Origin: Marinactinospora thermotolerans DSM 45154
Lineage (GTDB): Bacteria; Actinomycetota; Actinomycetes; Streptosporangiales; Streptosporangiaceae
Assembly: GCF_900167435.1 (NCBI RefSeq)
Contig: NZ_FUWS01000005.1
Coordinates: forward strand, 282,893 to 346,892
Direction of reading: 5' to 3'
DNA length: 64,000 nucleotides
The notes below the pieces were generated by a model that searched no databases, was not told the origin of the DNA, and worked only from the letters and a program-made list of their open reading frames with translations. Made by a program: the position numbers and the translations under genes. Below, piece after piece: positions 19,073 to 28,498 of this stretch. How positions within the stretch are numbered: the stretch's first letter is position 1; the number at the start of each line of letters is the position of its first letter.

Positions 19073-20398
19073 ATGCCCCAGGAGGACGGTCAGGCTTGGC
19101 GGGCCCCTGGAGACCGACCCGACCACCCCTCCCCGTCCGCTCCTGGCCCCTCCGGTGCGCCCGGTGGCGCCACCGGTGGCTGGGCGGCTCCCGGCGGTCC
19201 CGTCCCGCAGCCCAACGCGCCCGGCCCGCAGGGGGCCCCCGGCCCCGGCTGGCCGCCCCCGCACCAGGGCGGCGCGGGGTGGCCGCCGCACCAGCCCGGT
19301 GGGCCGGGTTGGCAGCAGCCCCACCACGGCGGGGCGGGCTGGTCCCCTCCACCCCCCGACCCCAAGCCCGGCGTCGTCGCGCTGCGCCCCTTGACGCTCG
19401 GTGACATCTTCAACGGCGCCTTCAGTTACATCCGGCACAACCCCAAGGCCACGCTGGGGCTGTCCGTCATCGTCATGGCCATCGCGAGCCTGCTCCCGGC
19501 GGTGGGGTTCGGCTCGTTCATGGACGAGTACACCTCCTACCTCGACGCCCTCGTGGCCGATCCGGCGGCCGACGTCGGCGCCTTCCCGTTCTCCTCCTTC
19601 AGCCTGATCGGGGTCTACGGCGGGGCGCTCCTCTCCCTCATCGCCGGCTACATCCTCAACGGACTGCTGGCGGTGGTGATCGGCCTGGCGGTGATCGGCC
19701 GGCGGGTCACCCTGAAGGGGGCCATCGACGCCCTCCGGGGCCGGATCGGCGCGCTCCTCGGCCTGGGCGGACTGTTCCTCCTGCTCTCCCTGCTGTGGAC
19801 GGTGGTCCTGGCGTTGGTCCTGACGGTCATCGCCCTGTCGGCCCTGGTCGACCCGTGGCTGATCGCGGTCACCGCCGTCATCGGGATCCCCGCCGTGATC
19901 GCGCTCGGCGCGTGGGTCTACATCCGCACCGCCCTGGCCATGCCGGTGGTGGTGCTGGAGCGCATCGGCCCGGGCCGCGCGCTCGGGCGTTCCTGGCGGT
20001 TGACGCGCGGAAGCTGGTGGCGGGTGTTCGGCATCCTCCTGCTCGTCCAGTTCATCGCGGGGATCGTCGCCAACCTCCTGGCGACCCCGTTCACGCTCGT
20101 CTCGCTGGCCCTCACCTTCCTGGCCCCCGACGCCGCGTGGATGCCGGTCGCCGACTCCGCCTCGTACTACCTGGGCATGGTCCTGTCCGGTGCCGTCACC
20201 AGCCCCTTCACCGCCGGAGCGGTGACCCTGCTCTACGTCGACCTGCGGATGCGCCGCGAAGGGCTGGACCTCCGGCTGCGCTCGGCGACCCGTCCGGGCG
20301 AGCGGGCCGGCGCCGAGGTGTACCTCACCGATGGCGGGTACCACCCCTCCGGCGCCCCCTCGGGCCCGGTCGGCCCGTACCCGGGAGCCCCGGCTTGA
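19073..20398 (+). CDS. Multi-TM protein with Pro/Gly-rich N-terminus (glycerophosphodiester phosphodiesterase membrane-domain-like)
   Basis: Integral membrane protein of 441 residues. The first about 100 residues are low-complexity Pro/Gly/Trp with repeated HQGGAGWPP-like units. Then comes LRPLTLGDIFNGAFSYIRHNP, the family entry helix of this GDPD-membrane-domain-like group, and about six TM segments. No catalytic domain is present. The start is ATG 19073 after GGGAGGA. First gene of an operon with DUF4129-like, DUF4350-like, MoxR and DUF58 genes, a common actinobacterial arrangement of unknown purpose. Confidence 0.8.
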   Translation: MPQEDGQAWRAPGDRPDHPSPSAPGPSGAPGGATGGWAAPGGPVPQPNAPGPQGAPGPGWPPPHQGGAGWPPHQPGGPGWQQPHHGGAGWSPPPPDPKPGVVALRPLTLGDIFNGAFSYIRHNPKATLGLSVIVMAIASLLPAVGFGSFMDEYTSYLDALVADPAADVGAFPFSSFSLIGVYGGALLSLIAGYILNGLLAVVIGLAVIGRRVTLKGAIDALRGRIGALLGLGGLFLLLSLLWTVVLALVLTVIALSALVDPWLIAVTAVIGIPAVIALGAWVYIRTALAMPVVVLERIGPGRALGRSWRLTRGSWWRVFGILLLVQFIAGIVANLLATPFTLVSLALTFLAPDAAWMPVADSASYYLGMVLSGAVTSPFTAGAVTLLYVDLRMRREGLDLRLRSATRPGERAGAEVYLTDGGYHPSGAPSGPVGPYPGAPA

Positions 20399-21036
20399 GC
20401 GGCCCTCTCCCGCACGCCGCCGAGGTGAGCCGCGAGGAGGGGGCGCGGGCGGCCCGAGAAGAGCTGTCCAAGGACATCTACCAGCGCTCCGAGCCCAGCC
20501 TCATCGAGATCATCTACACCCGGGTCATGGACTGGATCGAGGAGCTCACCCGCCGCATCGGCGACAGCGTCCCCGGCGGCTGGTGGGCGCTCGGGGCGCT
20601 GCTCGCCGTGCTGGCCGTGCTGCTGGTCGCCCTCCTCGTCCACACCCGGCCGGCCCGCCGCGCCCGGCGGCGCGGGGCGCAGGTGGACCAGGACACGCCG
20701 CTGAGCGCCTCCGGCCACCGCGCCCTGGCCGAGCGGCACGCCGAGGCCGGCGCCTACGCCGAGGCCATCGTGGAGCGGTTGCGCGCCATCAGCCGCGAGC
20801 TGGAGGACCGGGCGATCGTCCTGCCGCGGGCGGGACGCACGGCGACCGAGTTGGCCACCGAAGCCTCCCCGGCGCTCCCCGACGAGCGCGGCGCCCTGCG
20901 CGCCGCCGCCGACGTCTTCAACGACGTCCGCTACGGTGAGCGCGTGGCCACCGCGGACTCCTACGCGGTGCTGCGCGACCTTGACGAGCGGATCCAAACG
21001 GCCCGTCCCCACCACGGCCGGGAGGTGACACGGTGA
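20395..21036 (+). CDS. DUF4129-type membrane protein
   Basis: 213 residues with one TM helix (WALGALLAVLAVLLVALLVH), a basic stop-transfer patch and a cytoplasmic C-terminal alpha domain (ALAERHAEAGAYAEAIVERLRA) typical of the DUF4129 region. The likely start is TTG 20395, overlapping the upstream stop as TTGA and placed 7 bases after GGGAG; GTG 20425 is an alternative. Its stop overlaps the next start as GTGA. Confidence 0.8.
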   Translation: MSGPLPHAAEVSREEGARAAREELSKDIYQRSEPSLIEIIYTRVMDWIEELTRRIGDSVPGGWWALGALLAVLAVLLVALLVHTRPARRARRRGAQVDQDTPLSASGHRALAERHAEAGAYAEAIVERLRAISRELEDRAIVLPRAGRTATELATEASPALPDERGALRAAADVFNDVRYGERVATADSYAVLRDLDERIQTARPHHGREVTR

Positions 21037-22202
21037 CCGCCGCCCCTCCCATGGCGCCTCCGCCCACGGTGACCTCGACGAGCGCCGCCGACCTGTGGCG
21101 CCGTGTCCGCGGCCCGCTCGGCTTCCTCCTCGCGTTGACGGTCATCGCCGTCGTCCTCTCCCTGGGGTCCCGTCCCTATCCCCAGGGCGACCTCGACCCC
21201 GACTCCCCCGTTCCCGAAGGCGCGCGGGCCCTCGCCGAGGTCCTGCGCGAGCGGGGCGGCGAGGTGACCATCGCGCGCGACACCGCCGAGGCCGTGGAGT
21301 CGCTGGGGCCCGGGACCGTGCTGATCCTCACCCAGTCGCACCGGCTGCTCCCCGAGGAGCTCGACCGCCTCGCCGCGGCCCCGGGCGACCGGCTGCTCGT
21401 CCAGCCGACCACCGCGGCGCTGGAGGCGCTGGCCCCCGGTGTGGCCGTGTCCGGCCGCGTCGAAGCCGGCACGCTGTCGCCCCGATGCGGGCTACCGGCC
21501 GCGCGCGCGGCGGGGCCCGCCGACGCCGGCGGGGAGCTGTACGCCGTCGAGGAGGGCCTGGCCTGCTATCCGGCGCCGGAGGGCGCCGCCCTGGTCCGCT
21601 CCTCCGGTGACGGGGGCACGGTGACGGTGCTGGGCACCGGCGCCCCGTTGCGCAACTCCCACCTCGACCGCGAGGGCAACGCCGCGCTCGCGCTCAACCT
21701 GGTCGGCGGGCGCGACGTGGTCTGGCTCCACCCCGACGTTCCGGTCGCCGAGGGAGACGCGACCCTGTGGGAGCTGCTCCCCCAGGGGATCAGGCTGTCG
21801 GTGTGGCCGTTGGCGTTCGCGCTGGCGCTGCTCGCCCTGTGGCGCGGCCGGCGGCTCGGTCCGCTCGTCGCCGAACGGCTCCCCGTCGTGGTGCGCGCCT
21901 CGGAGACGACGGAGGGACGCGCCGGCCTGTACGCGGCACGGCGCGCCCGCGACCGCGCGGCGGCGGCCCTGCGCGCCGGATTCCTCGACCGGGTGCGGCC
22001 GCTCCTGGGGTTGAACGCCGCTTCCACGCCGCAGGCCACGGCCGAGGCGCTGGCCGAGCGCACCGGGGAGTCCCCCGACCGGCTGCTCGTCCTGCTCTAC
22101 GGCGATCCGGCGGACGAGGGTGGCGACCCCCACTCCGTCGACGACGCCGCACTGGTCCGACTCGCCGACGAACTCGACAGGATCGAGGGCTCCCTGCGAT
22201 GA
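21033..22202 (+). CDS. DUF4350 domain protein
   Basis: 389 residues. An N-terminal TM helix (GFLLALTVIAVVLSL), an extracytoplasmic domain beginning with YPQGDLDPDSPVPEGARALAE and the GxxVxxA pattern of DUF4350, then a second TM (WPLAFALALLALW) and a cytoplasmic Arg/Ala-rich tail. GTG 21033 overlaps the upstream stop. It is the usual partner of MoxR and DUF58 genes; the role is unknown. Confidence 0.82.
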   Translation: MTAAPPMAPPPTVTSTSAADLWRRVRGPLGFLLALTVIAVVLSLGSRPYPQGDLDPDSPVPEGARALAEVLRERGGEVTIARDTAEAVESLGPGTVLILTQSHRLLPEELDRLAAAPGDRLLVQPTTAALEALAPGVAVSGRVEAGTLSPRCGLPAARAAGPADAGGELYAVEEGLACYPAPEGAALVRSSGDGGTVTVLGTGAPLRNSHLDREGNAALALNLVGGRDVVWLHPDVPVAEGDATLWELLPQGIRLSVWPLAFALALLALWRGRRLGPLVAERLPVVVRASETTEGRAGLYAARRARDRAAAALRAGFLDRVRPLLGLNAASTPQATAEALAERTGESPDRLLVLLYGDPADEGGDPHSVDDAALVRLADELDRIEGSLR

Positions 22203-22290
22203 CGGGTCCAGGCTCCCGGACCGCTCCCGGTCCGTCCACGGGCCCGCGAGCGGGCGTGCCCGACCACCACAACAGAGAGGTGCCTCAGCC

Positions 22291-23274
<984 letters not shown>

Positions 23275-23320
23275 CCCCCGGATCGGCCCCGGGCCGGTGA
23301 CGAGTTAAGGAAGACGACGG

Positions 23321-24622
23321 ATGGCGATCACTGGACGGGCGGTCCTGCTCGCGTTCGCGGGCCTGCTGCTCGTGCTCATCGCGGGATCGACCGGCACGTG
23401 GGTGCTGTGGGCCGCTCTCGCCCTTCCCGCGCTGGCGATCCTCGCCGACCTGCTGCTCGCCGCCAGCGCGCGGGCGGTGACGTTCGAGCGCGCCGGCGAC
23501 ACCTCCGTGCGCCTGGGCGAGACCGCGACGGTACGGCTCGTCGTCGCCAACCCCACCCGGCGCCGGATGCGCGCGCGGGTGCGCGACGCCTGGCCGCCCA
23601 GCGCGCAGGCCCGGCCGCGCGCCCATGACGTGGTGATCCCCGCGGGAGAACGCCGCCTGCTCGCCACCGAACTGACGCCGACGCGCCGTGGCGACCAGCA
23701 GGCGGCCGGGGTGACCGTGCGCAGTATCGGCCCGCTCGGCCTGGCCGCGCGGCAGTGCACCCACGCGGTCGCCTGGCAGGTGCGCGCGCTGCCGCCGTTC
23801 CACAGCCGGCGCCACCTGCCGGGCAAGCTGTCGCGCCTGCGCGAACTGGACGGTCAGCACCGCGCGCTGGTCCGGGGGCAGGGCAGCGAGTTCGACTCGC
23901 TGCGCGAGTACGTTCCGGGCGATGACGTCCGGTCCATCGACTGGCGGGCCACCGCCCGGCGTGACGCGGTCGTGGTACGCACCTGGCGTCCCGAACGCGA
24001 CCGGCGCATCCTGCTGGTGCTGGACACCGGCCGGACCTCGGCCGGCCGGGTCGGTGACACCCCCCGGTTGGACCACTCGATGGACGCCGCGCTGCTGCTC
24101 GCCGCGCTCGCCGCGAAGGCCGGCGACCGGGTCGACCTGCTGGCCTATGACCGCCGGCCCCGCGCCCGGGTCACCGGCACGGGCCGCGGGACCATGGTGC
24201 CCGTCCTCGTCCAGGCCATGGCCACCCTCGAACCGGAGCTGGTGGAGGCCGACACGGCGGGGATGGTCGCCGAGATCCTGGGCCGAACGGGGTCGGGCCG
24301 GCGGCTCGTCGTGCTGTTCACCGACCTCAACGCCACCGCGCTGCACGAGGGCCTGCTACCCCGGCTCCCCGCCCTGACCGCCCGCCACCTCGTGCTCGTC
24401 GCCGCGGTGAGCGACCCCCGGGTGGCCGAGATGGCCGAGGGGCGGGGGGACGCGCAGTCGGTCTACGCCGCCGCCGCGGCGGAGCGCACGCTGCTGGAGC
24501 GCCGTCACGTCACCGCGGAGCTGCGCCGGCGCGGTGTGGAGGTCGTCGACGCGCCGCCGGAGCGCATCGCCCCGGCGCTGGCCGACGCCTACCTGTCGCT
24601 GAAGGCCCAGGGACGGCTGTAG
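23321..24622 (+). CDS. DUF58 domain protein
   Basis: 433 residues. Two N-terminal TM segments, a beta domain, and the DUF58 signature (EFDSLREYVPGDDVRSIDWR, then ATARRDAVVVRTW) leading into a von Willebrand A-like fold (RILLVLDTGRTS). Such proteins pair with MoxR ATPases. ATG 23321 follows AAGGAAG. Last gene of the operon, ending at a bidirectional terminator. Confidence 0.92.
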   Translation: MAITGRAVLLAFAGLLLVLIAGSTGTWVLWAALALPALAILADLLLAASARAVTFERAGDTSVRLGETATVRLVVANPTRRRMRARVRDAWPPSAQARPRAHDVVIPAGERRLLATELTPTRRGDQQAAGVTVRSIGPLGLAARQCTHAVAWQVRALPPFHSRRHLPGKLSRLRELDGQHRALVRGQGSEFDSLREYVPGDDVRSIDWRATARRDAVVVRTWRPERDRRILLVLDTGRTSAGRVGDTPRLDHSMDAALLLAALAAKAGDRVDLLAYDRRPRARVTGTGRGTMVPVLVQAMATLEPELVEADTAGMVAEILGRTGSGRRLVVLFTDLNATALHEGLLPRLPALTARHLVLVAAVSDPRVAEMAEGRGDAQSVYAAAAAERTLLERRHVTAELRRRGVEVVDAPPERIAPALADAYLSLKAQGRL

Positions 24623-24629
24623 CGGCGGG

Positions 24630-24665
24630 ACCGGCCCTGTCTCCCCGTGGTGGGACAGGGCCGGT
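24630..24665. terminator. Bidirectional terminator between the DUF58 and VOC genes
   Basis: Perfect 12-bp stem with a 12-base loop in the gap between convergent genes. Confidence 0.75.
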
Positions 24666-24677
24666 GAGCGGCGGCTG

Positions 24678-25478
24678 TCACGCGCCTACCGTGACCGCCC
24701 AGTGCTGGCCGTCGGGGTCGGTGAAGTATCCGACGTAGTCCCCCTGCCCGGTCCGCGCCTCCGCCGTGACGACCCGCCCGCCGGCGGGCTCCACGGCCTT
24801 GAGGAGGGTGATGGCGTCCTCGCGGGAGGCGGCGACGTGGGTGAGGACGACGGCCGGGAAGCCGTGGCCGCGCTCGTCGACGCCGGCGTCCTTGGCGAGG
24901 GCCGGGCGGGGCAGCAGACCCAGGCGGCACACGCCGTCGGTGACGGTGAAGTCGACGAACTTGTCCCCGTAGTCCCGGTCGACGTCCATGCCCAGCGCCT
25001 CGTAGAAGAGCTTGGCCGCCTTGGGCCGTGTGACGCCGAGGTAGGCCGCGGTCTCGGTCAGCCGCACCGGCGCATCGGAGGGCCTGGTGTCCTTCTTGGC
25101 GGCCGCGGCCAGCTTCCACACCGCCCCGTCCGGCGCCCGGTAGACCGAGGTGAACTCGCCGAAGATCCGCTTCTTCGCCGGTCTGACGACCGTCGCGCCG
25201 TTGGCGGTGGCGGCGTCGAGGAGGGTTCCGACCTCGCCGGGCTGGTCGACGATGACAGACAGGACGCAACCACGGAAACCTGACGTGTCCGGGCTCATGC
25301 CGGCGTCGGCGGCGAGCGCGTCGATTTGGCGCAGGAGGAGGCGTCCGGTGCCGTGCAGGTCCAGGCCGGCATCCTGTCCGTCGCCGATGGCCGTGGGTGA
25401 GAACACCGTGGTGTAGAAGGCGTGGGCGGCCTCCACGTGAGGCACGCCGAGGGCGATGGCGTCGAGTGAAAGCGCCAT
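24678..25478 (-). CDS. Two-domain VOC (glyoxalase/bleomycin-resistance fold) protein
   Basis: 266 residues made of two VOC modules: about 1-125 (LDAIALGVPHVEAAHAFYTT ... APDGAVWKLA) and about 140-266 (AAYLGVTRPKAAKLFYEALG ... FTDPDGQHWAVTVGA). The paired betaalphabetabetabeta units make a metal pocket in this superfamily; the substrate is unknown. ATG 25478, 61 bases after the upstream VOC stop, so probably one operon with it. Part of a cassette with an AraC regulator. Confidence 0.85.
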   Translation of the reverse strand: MALSLDAIALGVPHVEAAHAFYTTVFSPTAIGDGQDAGLDLHGTGRLLLRQIDALAADAGMSPDTSGFRGCVLSVIVDQPGEVGTLLDAATANGATVVRPAKKRIFGEFTSVYRAPDGAVWKLAAAAKKDTRPSDAPVRLTETAAYLGVTRPKAAKLFYEALGMDVDRDYGDKFVDFTVTDGVCRLGLLPRPALAKDAGVDERGHGFPAVVLTHVAASREDAITLLKAVEPAGGRVVTAEARTGQGDYVGYFTDPDGQHWAVTVGA

Positions 25479-25539
25479 GCGGGTGGTTCCTTCGTGAAGT
25501 CGGGGTGGGTGGTCTCGTCGGGCCCCTCGCGAACCCTGT

Positions 25540-25950
25540 TCAGGCGAGCTGGTTGACGCGGACGAGATTGCCGGCCGGATCGCGGAAGGCGCAGTCGCGG
25601 ACCCCGTAGCCCTGGTCGATGGGTTCTTGGACCACGTCCACGCCGGCGGCCGTCAACCGTTCGAAGAGGCCGTCGAGGTCGTCGGTGGCCAGGGTGATCG
25701 CGGTGTAGGTGCCCTTCGCGATCAGCTCCAGGATGGTGCGGCGCTCGTCCTCGGTGACGCCGGGGTCGGCGGCCGGCGGGTGCAGCACGATGGAGGTCCC
25801 GGGCTGTCCGACCGGTCCGACGGTGATCCAGCGCATGTCCTCGTAGCCGACGTCCTTGCGGACCTCGAATCCGAGGATGTCGCGATAGAAGGTCAGGGCG
25901 GCCTCGGCGTCGGTGTGCGGGAGGAAGGCGTGGTGAATGGTGATCTCCAT
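25540..25950 (-). CDS. Single-domain VOC protein, probably AraC-controlled
   Basis: 136-residue VOC protein (HHAFLPHTDAEAALTFYRDI ... CAFRDPAGNLVRVNQLA). No enzyme activity can be assigned. ATG 25950 has no Shine-Dalgarno sequence; instead TAGCGT ends 7 bases before it, so the mRNA is probably leaderless. Its promoter overlaps the last codons of the AraC gene upstream and carries an 18-bp element also found at the DUF1801 gene. VOC genes beside this AraC type are a repeated actinobacterial pairing. Confidence 0.85.
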   Translation of the reverse strand: MEITIHHAFLPHTDAEAALTFYRDILGFEVRKDVGYEDMRWITVGPVGQPGTSIVLHPPAADPGVTEDERRTILELIAKGTYTAITLATDDLDGLFERLTAAGVDVVQEPIDQGYGVRDCAFRDPAGNLVRVNQLA

Positions 25951-25956
25951 GCCCCT

Positions 25957-26001
25957 CACGCTAGACGTGGCTACCGGACGCGCGCTTCTTGATTCCTGAC
26001 C
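25957..26001 (-). promoter_or_regulatory. VOC-operon promoter with 18-bp conserved element
   Basis: On the minus strand GGTCAGGAATCAAGAAGC (26001-25984) is followed after exactly 19 bases by CTAGCGTG (25964-25957), which contains the -10 TAGCGT. The same layout is repeated at 26578-26622. It is a candidate AraC-activator site and lies inside the 3' end of the AraC coding sequence. Confidence 0.7.
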
Positions 26002-26405
26002 GGTCTGGTCACCTGCTTGGCCAGGCAGGGCGGGATGCCCGCCGCCGCCTGCGCGTGGTCGCGGCGGTAGACGCTCGGGGGCACGCCGACCAGCTCGGTG
26101 AACCTCGTGCTGAAGGTGCCCAGCGAGGACGAGCCCACCGCGAAGCAGACCTCGGTGACGCTGAGGTCCCCGCGGCGCAGCAGCGTCATCGCCCGCTCGA
26201 TCCGCCGGGTCATCAGGTAGGAGTACGGCGACTCGCCGTAGATGCGGCGGAACTCCCTGCTCAGGTGGCCGACCGACATGTGCGCGCCGCGGGCCAGCGC
26301 CTCGACGTTCAAGGGTTTGGCGTACTCGCGGTCGATCCGGTCACGGACCCGCCGGATGACCGCGATGTCGCGCAACCGCTGTTCCTCAGCGCGCCTGTTA
26401 GCCAT
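25971..26405 (-). CDS. AraC-family transcription regulator (DNA-binding domain only)
   Basis: 144 residues with the two helix-turn-helix motifs of AraC/XylS proteins (VEALARGAHMSVGHLSREFR and VTEVCFAVGSSSLGTFSTRF) and the end motif GVPPSVYRR. There is no N-terminal ligand domain. A short C-terminal extension ends RPVRNQEARVR. Start ATG 26405; in-frame ATGs just upstream (26414, 26417) are possible. Flanked by two inverted copies of an 18-bp element, it probably activates the VOC operon to one side and the DUF1801 gene to the other. Confidence 0.88.
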   Translation of the reverse strand: MANRRAEEQRLRDIAVIRRVRDRIDREYAKPLNVEALARGAHMSVGHLSREFRRIYGESPYSYLMTRRIERAMTLLRRGDLSVTEVCFAVGSSSLGTFSTRFTELVGVPPSVYRRDHAQAAAGIPPCLAKQVTRPVRNQEARVR

Positions 26406-26577
26406 GGGTGCCATCATCCCACGCCTCGTCCCGGCCCGCCGGTCACGCGCCCATCCGGAAGGATGCGGCGGGTCCCGGTCGCGGAGCCCCGGTCCACGTC
26501 GCGCGGCGGTTCGGATCGGGCGGGCGCTCTCCCGCGTCCTCGTCGAGGACGCCACGGGCTTGGGAAGGGCCTCTGGT

Positions 26578-26622
26578 GGTCAGGAATCAAGAAGCACCGG
26601 CCGTCCCGGCGGGGCTAGCGTG
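26578..26622 (+). promoter_or_regulatory. DUF1801-gene promoter with the same 18-bp element
   Basis: GGTCAGGAATCAAGAAGC (26578-26595), then 19 bases, then CTAGCGTG (26615-26622). Element, spacing and -10 are identical to those before the VOC gene, while the 19-base spacer differs. Confidence 0.7.
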
Positions 26623-26666
26623 GCGAGCGCACCACACCGGTCACGAGCAGCAGGAGGAGGACGACC

Positions 26667-27140
26667 ATGGGCGTGGACACCGAGGGACAGAACGGTAAGC
26701 GGCCGGAGGGTTTCTCCGAGCAGGAGCGTGCCGCCATGAGGGAACGCGCGGCGGAGCTGAAGAGGGAGACGGCCCGCGGACGTGGCGGCAGAGCCGCCGC
26801 TGGCGAACTCGACGTGCTGGCGAAGATCGCCGAGATGGAGCCGCCCGACCGCGCGGTGGCCGAACGTGTCCACGCCATCGTCACCGGCACCGCCCCGGAG
26901 CTGACGCCGAAACTGTGGTACGGGCAGCCGGCCTATGCCCGGAAGGGGAAGGTGGTCTGCTTCTTCCGGAGCGGCGGGGTCGACAAGGAGCGCTACTCGA
27001 CGTTCGGGTTCACCACCGAGGCGGGCCTCGACGACCCCAGCGGGCTGTGGCCGACCTCCTACGCCGTGACCGAACTGACCGAGAAGGCCGAGGAGACGAT
27101 CGCCGCCCTCGTCGAACGCGCCGTGAGCCGAGTCCCGTGA
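26667..27140 (+). CDS. DUF1801 (YdhG/iron-chaperone-like) protein
   Basis: Cytosolic protein of 157 residues. A charged N-terminal helix (EQERAAMRERAAELKRE) precedes the DUF1801 fold (DRAVAERVHAIVTGTAPELT, then PKLWYGQPAYARKGKVVCFF). Members relate to frataxin-like or YdeI-type proteins; the function is unsettled. ATG 26667 has AGGAGGAGG upstream. The transcript should start near 26628 from the element-bearing promoter. Confidence 0.85.
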   Translation: MGVDTEGQNGKRPEGFSEQERAAMRERAAELKRETARGRGGRAAAGELDVLAKIAEMEPPDRAVAERVHAIVTGTAPELTPKLWYGQPAYARKGKVVCFFRSGGVDKERYSTFGFTTEAGLDDPSGLWPTSYAVTELTEKAEETIAALVERAVSRVP

Positions 27141-27369
27141 GCCGAGCGCCCGCGGGGCCGCGCGATGGTCCGGCGGGCGCCACCTCCACGGGCCGCTTCA
27201 CGGGGACGGACGCCCGGCAAAGGCCCGGCGCTTCTCTCGGCGTGAAAGCCCCGTCCCAGAGGGCCTGCGCGCACTGCGGCCGGTTCCCGGGCCGCTCACC
27301 GGCGGCCGGGCCGAGGGCGGTACGGCCGTGCGCGGCCCCCGCCCCGGCCGCCACCCCGCGGGTCCCGGC

Positions 27370-28365
27370 TCAGCCCGCGACCGGGGCCGCGGCGGGCGCG
27401 TCCTCGATGTCACCGGTCTCGCCCTCCCGGACCGCGCGACGTCCCAACGTGAAGACATAGGCGAGGAACAGCGCCTCGGCGACCACGCCGATGCCGATGC
27501 GCAGCCAGGTGATGTGCACCCAGCCGGTGACCAGGCCCTCGATCAGACCGGAGATGAACAACACCACCACCAGGCCCAACGCGACCGCGATCGCCGGCCG
27601 CGCCTCCTCGCCCAGTGCCCGCAGCCGCGGCCTCGCCCCCGGTTCGATGATCGTCCAGCCCAGCTTGAGCCCGACCCCCGCCGCGACGAACACGGCGGTC
27701 AGCTCCAGCAGCCCGTGCGGCAGGATCAGGCCGAAGAACACGTCCCCCTTGCCGTGCGCGAACATCAGCCCTCCGGCCACCCCGATGTTGGCCCCGTTGA
27801 GGGCCAGCACGTACAGGGTGGGCACGCACAGGAAGACGCCGAAGATGAGCGCCTGGGCGGCGGCCCAGGCGTTGTTCGTCCACACCCGGGCCGCGAACGA
27901 GGCGCCCGGATACTCGACGTAGTAGTTCTCGAAGTCGTTCTCGACGTAGGCGCGGATGTCCTCGGGGGTGCCGAGGAGCGCCCGCGCCTCGGGGTCCAGG
28001 GCGATCCAGGTGCCCAGGGCGAAGGAGAGCGCGAGCGTGCCCAGCGTCGCCCCGATCCACCACCAGCGCAGCCGGTAGACCACCGCGGGGAAGGTCCGGG
28101 TGAAGAAGCGGGCGACGTCCCGCCAGGCGGGGGCGTGCGCGCCGGTGACCGCCGAACGGGCCCGCGCGACCAGACCCGACAGCCGGCCGGTGAGCACCGG
28201 ATCGTGCCCCGAGGAGCGGACCACCGACAGGTGCGTGGAGACCCGTTGGTACAGCTCGACGAGTTCGTCCACCTCGTCGCCGGACAACCGGCGCCTGCGG
28301 CGCACCAATTCGTCCAGTCGGTCCCAGTCGGGGCGGTGCGCGGCGGCGAAGACGTCGAGATCCAC
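27370..28365 (-). CDS. SpoIIM-like (stage II sporulation protein M family) membrane protein
   Basis: 331 residues. A cytoplasmic N-terminal domain (DLDVFAAAHRPDWDRLDELV) precedes five to six TM segments with the family core VWTNNAWAAAQALIFGVFLC and LPHGLLELTAVFVAAGVGL. In actinomycetes the gene travels with RDD, MoxR and DUF58 genes. The start GTG 28365 matches the family N-terminus and lies 7 bases after TAGAGT, suggesting a leaderless mRNA; ATG 28401 is an alternative. Confidence 0.88.
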   Translation of the reverse strand: MDLDVFAAAHRPDWDRLDELVRRRRRLSGDEVDELVELYQRVSTHLSVVRSSGHDPVLTGRLSGLVARARSAVTGAHAPAWRDVARFFTRTFPAVVYRLRWWWIGATLGTLALSFALGTWIALDPEARALLGTPEDIRAYVENDFENYYVEYPGASFAARVWTNNAWAAAQALIFGVFLCVPTLYVLALNGANIGVAGGLMFAHGKGDVFFGLILPHGLLELTAVFVAAGVGLKLGWTIIEPGARPRLRALGEEARPAIAVALGLVVVLFISGLIEGLVTGWVHITWLRIGIGVVAEALFLAYVFTLGRRAVREGETGDIEDAPAAAPVAG

Positions 28366-28378
28366 GTGTTCGACTCTA
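28366..28378 (-). promoter_or_regulatory. Leaderless -10 of the SpoIIM-like gene
   Basis: TAGAGT (28378-28373) ends 7 bases before GTG 28365; no Shine-Dalgarno sequence is present. Confidence 0.5.
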
Positions 28379-28498
28379 CTGACCGTGGGGATGATCGGCA
28401 TGCGGGGTGTTCCTCGCCGGTCCTGAATGGTCCGTTCCCCTGTCAGGTCCTGACAGACTGGGAAGAAGAGGGCAGCCGAGTGAAGCGGGAGAGGCACC

